A program made the translations under genes and the position numbers. The notes under the pieces are model-generated. The model did not search any database. It saw only the letters and a list, made by a program, of their open reading frames with translations, and was not told the DNA's origin. DNA of 5,240 nucleotides from Myxococcales bacterium (GTDB taxonomy: Bacteria > Myxococcota_A > Polyangia > Polyangiales > JADJMO01): the NCBI GenBank assembly GCA_021783935.1, contig JAJXTK010000477.1, positions 1 to 5,240 on the forward strand, given 5' to 3'. Positions 3,852-5,240 of the stretch are shown one piece after another. Each line of letters starts with the position of its first letter. Within the stretch, counting starts at the first letter, position 1.

Positions 3852-4970
3852 TCAGAACGTCCCGGTGAGCGAGAAGGTCGCCCCGCCCCACGTCGGCGCG
3901 ACGGAGAGGGCCGCGGTCGGCGCCGACTCGGGCTGGTCCTTCTTGCGCAGCAAGAAGAAGCTGCCGACGGTCACCACGGCGCCGACGAGCGTGACGACGC
4001 CGAAGACGTTGGTGAGGGTGTTGTACTTGTTGGTCTGATCGACCTCGTACAGCCCCTGCGCCTTCACGCTCGCCATGTTGGGGTTGTTCGCGTTCTTCGG
4101 ATCGAGGACCCAAGCCGAGAGGATCCCGACGTTGTCGCTGTGGATGTTCCGGCTGGTCCAGAAGATCGGCCACAGCAACGCCGACACGACGGTGACGCCC
4201 GCGGCGACGTAGGTCACGGGGTGGATCGACGCCAAGAACGAGGTGCGCATCGGCGCCTCCTCCTTCGGCTGCTCGGTCGTCTTCGGCGCCTCGCCTTCGG
4301 GCGTCGCCTCGGTGGTCTGCGGCGGCTCCGTCGTGGCCTCGGTGGTCTGCGGCGCCTCGGTGGTCTTCGGCGTCTCGACCGTCTTCGGGGGCTCGACCGT
4401 CTTCGGCGCGGTCGCCGTCGCGCGGAAGCGCACCGTCGTCGAGCCGCCGGCGACGAGCTGGATCCTGTCGACCGACTCCTTGCCGTCGGCGTTCTTGATC
4501 TGCACGGTGTGCGCGCCCGGGAGCACGTCGATGCCGTCGGCGTAGGGGCCCTGGCGGACCTCGCCGTCGATCGTCACGCTGCTCCCCGCGGGCGCGTCGA
4601 CGTTCACCACGCCGAGCTGCTTGCGCGCGTCCGCGAGGCCGCCTCGCGCGTTGTCTTGGTCGTCCTTGTCGAGCCCCGGCAGCGCGAGGGCCTCGCGGAA
4701 GTGCGCCGCGGCCTCGAGCGGGCGCTTGGTGTCGAGCTCGGTGTGCGCGAGGTTCAGCACGATGCTCGGGCGCTTCTTGAGGCCGTAGGCGGCCTTGAAC
4801 TTCACCCGCGCCTCCTCGGGCTTGCCGGTCTTGTAGAGCTTGAGCCCCTCTTCGAATAGCGACTTCGCCTCCCTCGTGTCGGCGTCCATCCCCTGCGCGA
4901 TCGCTGCCGTGGGCACCGACGCGGTGGCGATCGAGAGGGCCAGGATCGAAGCGATGGCTCGGAAACGCAT
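3852..4970 (-). CDS. exported TPR/PEGA protein with hexapeptide-repeat linker and two membrane helices
   Basis: This is a 372-residue envelope protein of a type common in myxobacteria; its precise role is unknown. The ATG at 4970 has AGGAG (4982-4978) at 7 bases. Residues 1-25 are a Sec signal peptide (R2, R4, hydrophobic core, AIA before Q26). Two tetratricopeptide repeats follow at about 35-68 and 68-101; the key residues G42/A54/F58/A61 and A75/A87/F91/A94 match in spacing. A PEGA domain spans about 121-183 (APAGSSVTIDG, then VLPGAHTVQI). Next come a repetitive Pro/Thr/Glu linker (189-240), a first membrane helix (about 252-271), a polar 50-residue loop, a second helix (about 322-341), RKK, and a C-terminal strand-like segment ending in Phe372. 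TPRs bind protein partners and PEGA domains are extracellular or periplasmic folds, so a periplasmic scaffold or sensor tethered to a membrane is the best inference. The partner is not evident. Confidence 0.93.
   Translation of the reverse strand: MRFRAIASILALSIATASVPTAAIAQGMDADTREAKSLFEEGLKLYKTGKPEEARVKFKAAYGLKKRPSIVLNLAHTELDTKRPLEAAAHFREALALPGLDKDDQDNARGGLADARKQLGVVNVDAPAGSSVTIDGEVRQGPYADGIDVLPGAHTVQIKNADGKESVDRIQLVAGGSTTVRFRATATAPKTVEPPKTVETPKTTEAPQTTEATTEPPQTTEATPEGEAPKTTEQPKEEAPMRTSFLASIHPVTYVAAGVTVVSALLWPIFWTSRNIHSDNVGILSAWVLDPKNANNPNMASVKAQGLYEVDQTNKYNTLTNVFGVVTLVGAVVTVGSFFLLRKKDQPESAPTAALSVAPTWGGATFSLTGTF
4251..4406 (-). repeat. 18-bp tandem repeats encoding a P-[KQ]-T-[VT]-E-x linker
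   Basis: Residues 189-240 of the TPR/PEGA protein are built from a six-residue unit. Four clean tandem copies (189-212: PKTVEP, PKTVET, PKTTEA, PQTTEA) are followed by a four-residue remnant, PQTTEA again at 217-222, and decayed copies ending with PKTTEQ at 229-234. At DNA level the 18-base GCCTCGGTGGTCTGCGGC occurs exactly at 4306-4323 and 4336-4353, and with one change at 4354-4371. This is coding DNA that probably grew by slippage or unequal recombination, giving an extended flexible spacer. Confidence 0.85.
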
Positions 4971-5088
4971 CAGGGCTCTCCTCGCAAGCGAGTTTGGGGC
5001 GCGCGCGGGCGAGCATCACCGACGCCGTGCGCGCGGCGGGCAAGGCTTCTAGCACGGCCTCGCGACGAGCGCGTGGCGCGGGGCGGGG
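4971..5088. other. intergenic region upstream of the TPR/PEGA gene
   Basis: These 118 bases lie between the stop of the upstream minus-strand gene and the TPR/PEGA start. They contain the ribosome-binding site (AGGAG, 4982-4978). A weak minus-strand extended -10-like TGC-TAGAAG (5054-5046) has no matching -35. An inverted repeat GCCGTGC (5024-5030) with GCACGGC (5052-5058) has a 21-base loop. No T-run terminator follows the upstream gene, so read-through from it is possible. I see no reading frame with its own start and ribosome-binding site. Confidence 0.5.
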
Positions 5089-5240
5089 TCAGAAGTCTTC
5101 CTTGAGCTTGGTCGCCGGCTTGGGCGCGGGGGGCGGCGGCTTGGGCGCGGCGGCCGGCTTCGGGGCCGCGCTCACCGCCTTGGGAGGCGGCGGCTTCGGC
5201 GCTTCGGGGGGCGCGGTCACGGCGGGCGGCGGCTTCGCGG
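5089..5240 (-). CDS. C-terminal Ala/Pro/Lys-rich tail of a gene running off the right edge
   Basis: On the minus strand a frame is open from the window edge (5240) to a TGA at 5091-5089, giving 49 complete codons and no start in the window. The residues are almost only Ala, Pro and Lys, with recurring PKP blocks (PKPPPP, PKPAAA, PKPPPPA, PKPATKL), and the protein ends in TKLKEDF. Such tails occur as flexible periplasmic or cytoplasmic linkers, for example in TonB-like proteins, secreted lipoproteins and the C-terminal ends of myxobacterial kinases; nothing here chooses between them. The 14 bases CGGCTTGGGCGCGG repeat exactly at 5116-5129 and 5137-5150, seven codons apart, indicating repeat growth. 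It lies upstream of, and on the same strand as, the TPR/PEGA gene, 118 bases away, so the two may be co-transcribed. Confidence 0.7.
   Translation of the reverse strand, partial: AKPPPAVTAPPEAPKPPPPKAVSAAPKPAAAPKPPPPAPKPATKLKEDF

Noticed and set aside
4306..4407. Spaced repeats as a CRISPR array
   Set aside because: The repeats are 18 bases, mostly directly adjacent, without unique spacers, and they encode a regular hexapeptide in frame.
4243..4545. Plus-strand frame with repeated SVV and STVFGG blocks
   Set aside because: The repeats are simply the reverse complement of the Pro/Thr/Glu linker repeats in the TPR/PEGA gene, and there is no other evidence for a gene.
3784..5055. 423-residue minus-strand frame parallel to the TPR/PEGA gene
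   Set aside because: It is an Arg/Gly/Ala-rich shadow in another frame with no recognisable domain. The 372-residue frame has a signal peptide, TPRs, PEGA domain and membrane helices.
5116..5206. G-rich plus strand as a G-quadruplex
   Set aside because: Runs of three or more G are present, but loop lengths do not give a canonical four-run motif, and the G-richness follows from Pro codons on the other strand.

Overview
The window is very GC-rich and its genes use G or C in nearly every third codon position. All five complete genes encode proteins with an export signal. One of them is a signal-peptide/TPR/PEGA/Pro-Thr-Glu-linker/two-helix protein of a kind typical of Myxococcota, especially the Polyangia. 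I infer a soil-type myxobacterium; species and genus cannot be read from the sequence.

Layout from left to right. (1) Bases 1-167 hold little or no coding sequence, perhaps only the last 16 codons of a plus-strand gene ending at 53. They carry a cluster of inverted repeats, the best being a perfect 10-bp hairpin with a GAGA tetraloop (100-123), placed where a terminator between two convergent genes should lie. (2) Bases 168-2322 are a compact minus-strand operon of three lipoprotein genes, transcribed 2322 to 168. The first and second overlap by 4 bases (ATGA). The second and third are 5 bases apart, with the ribosome-binding site of the third lying on the stop codon of the second. (3) Bases 2323-2449 are a divergent intergenic region. 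(4) Bases 2450-3835 are a plus-strand gene for a 461-residue lipoprotein with six further cysteines. (5) After a 16-base gap comes the convergent minus-strand TPR/PEGA gene (3852-4970). (6) Bases 4971-5088 are intergenic. (7) From 5089 to the right edge runs the Ala/Pro/Lys-rich C-terminal tail of another minus-strand gene that enters from outside.

All complete products are predicted to be exported: four lipoproteins and one Sec-exported, membrane-anchored periplasmic protein. The three-lipoprotein operon may encode an envelope complex, since two members share a YajG/CsgG-like order of segments and the genes are translationally coupled. This is inference, as no member matches a family whose function I can name. 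I see no rRNA, tRNA, CRISPR array, intact insertion sequence, or recognised defence or biosynthetic system. The points most worth checking are the nested inverted repeats at the left edge and the uncharacterised coupled lipoprotein trio.
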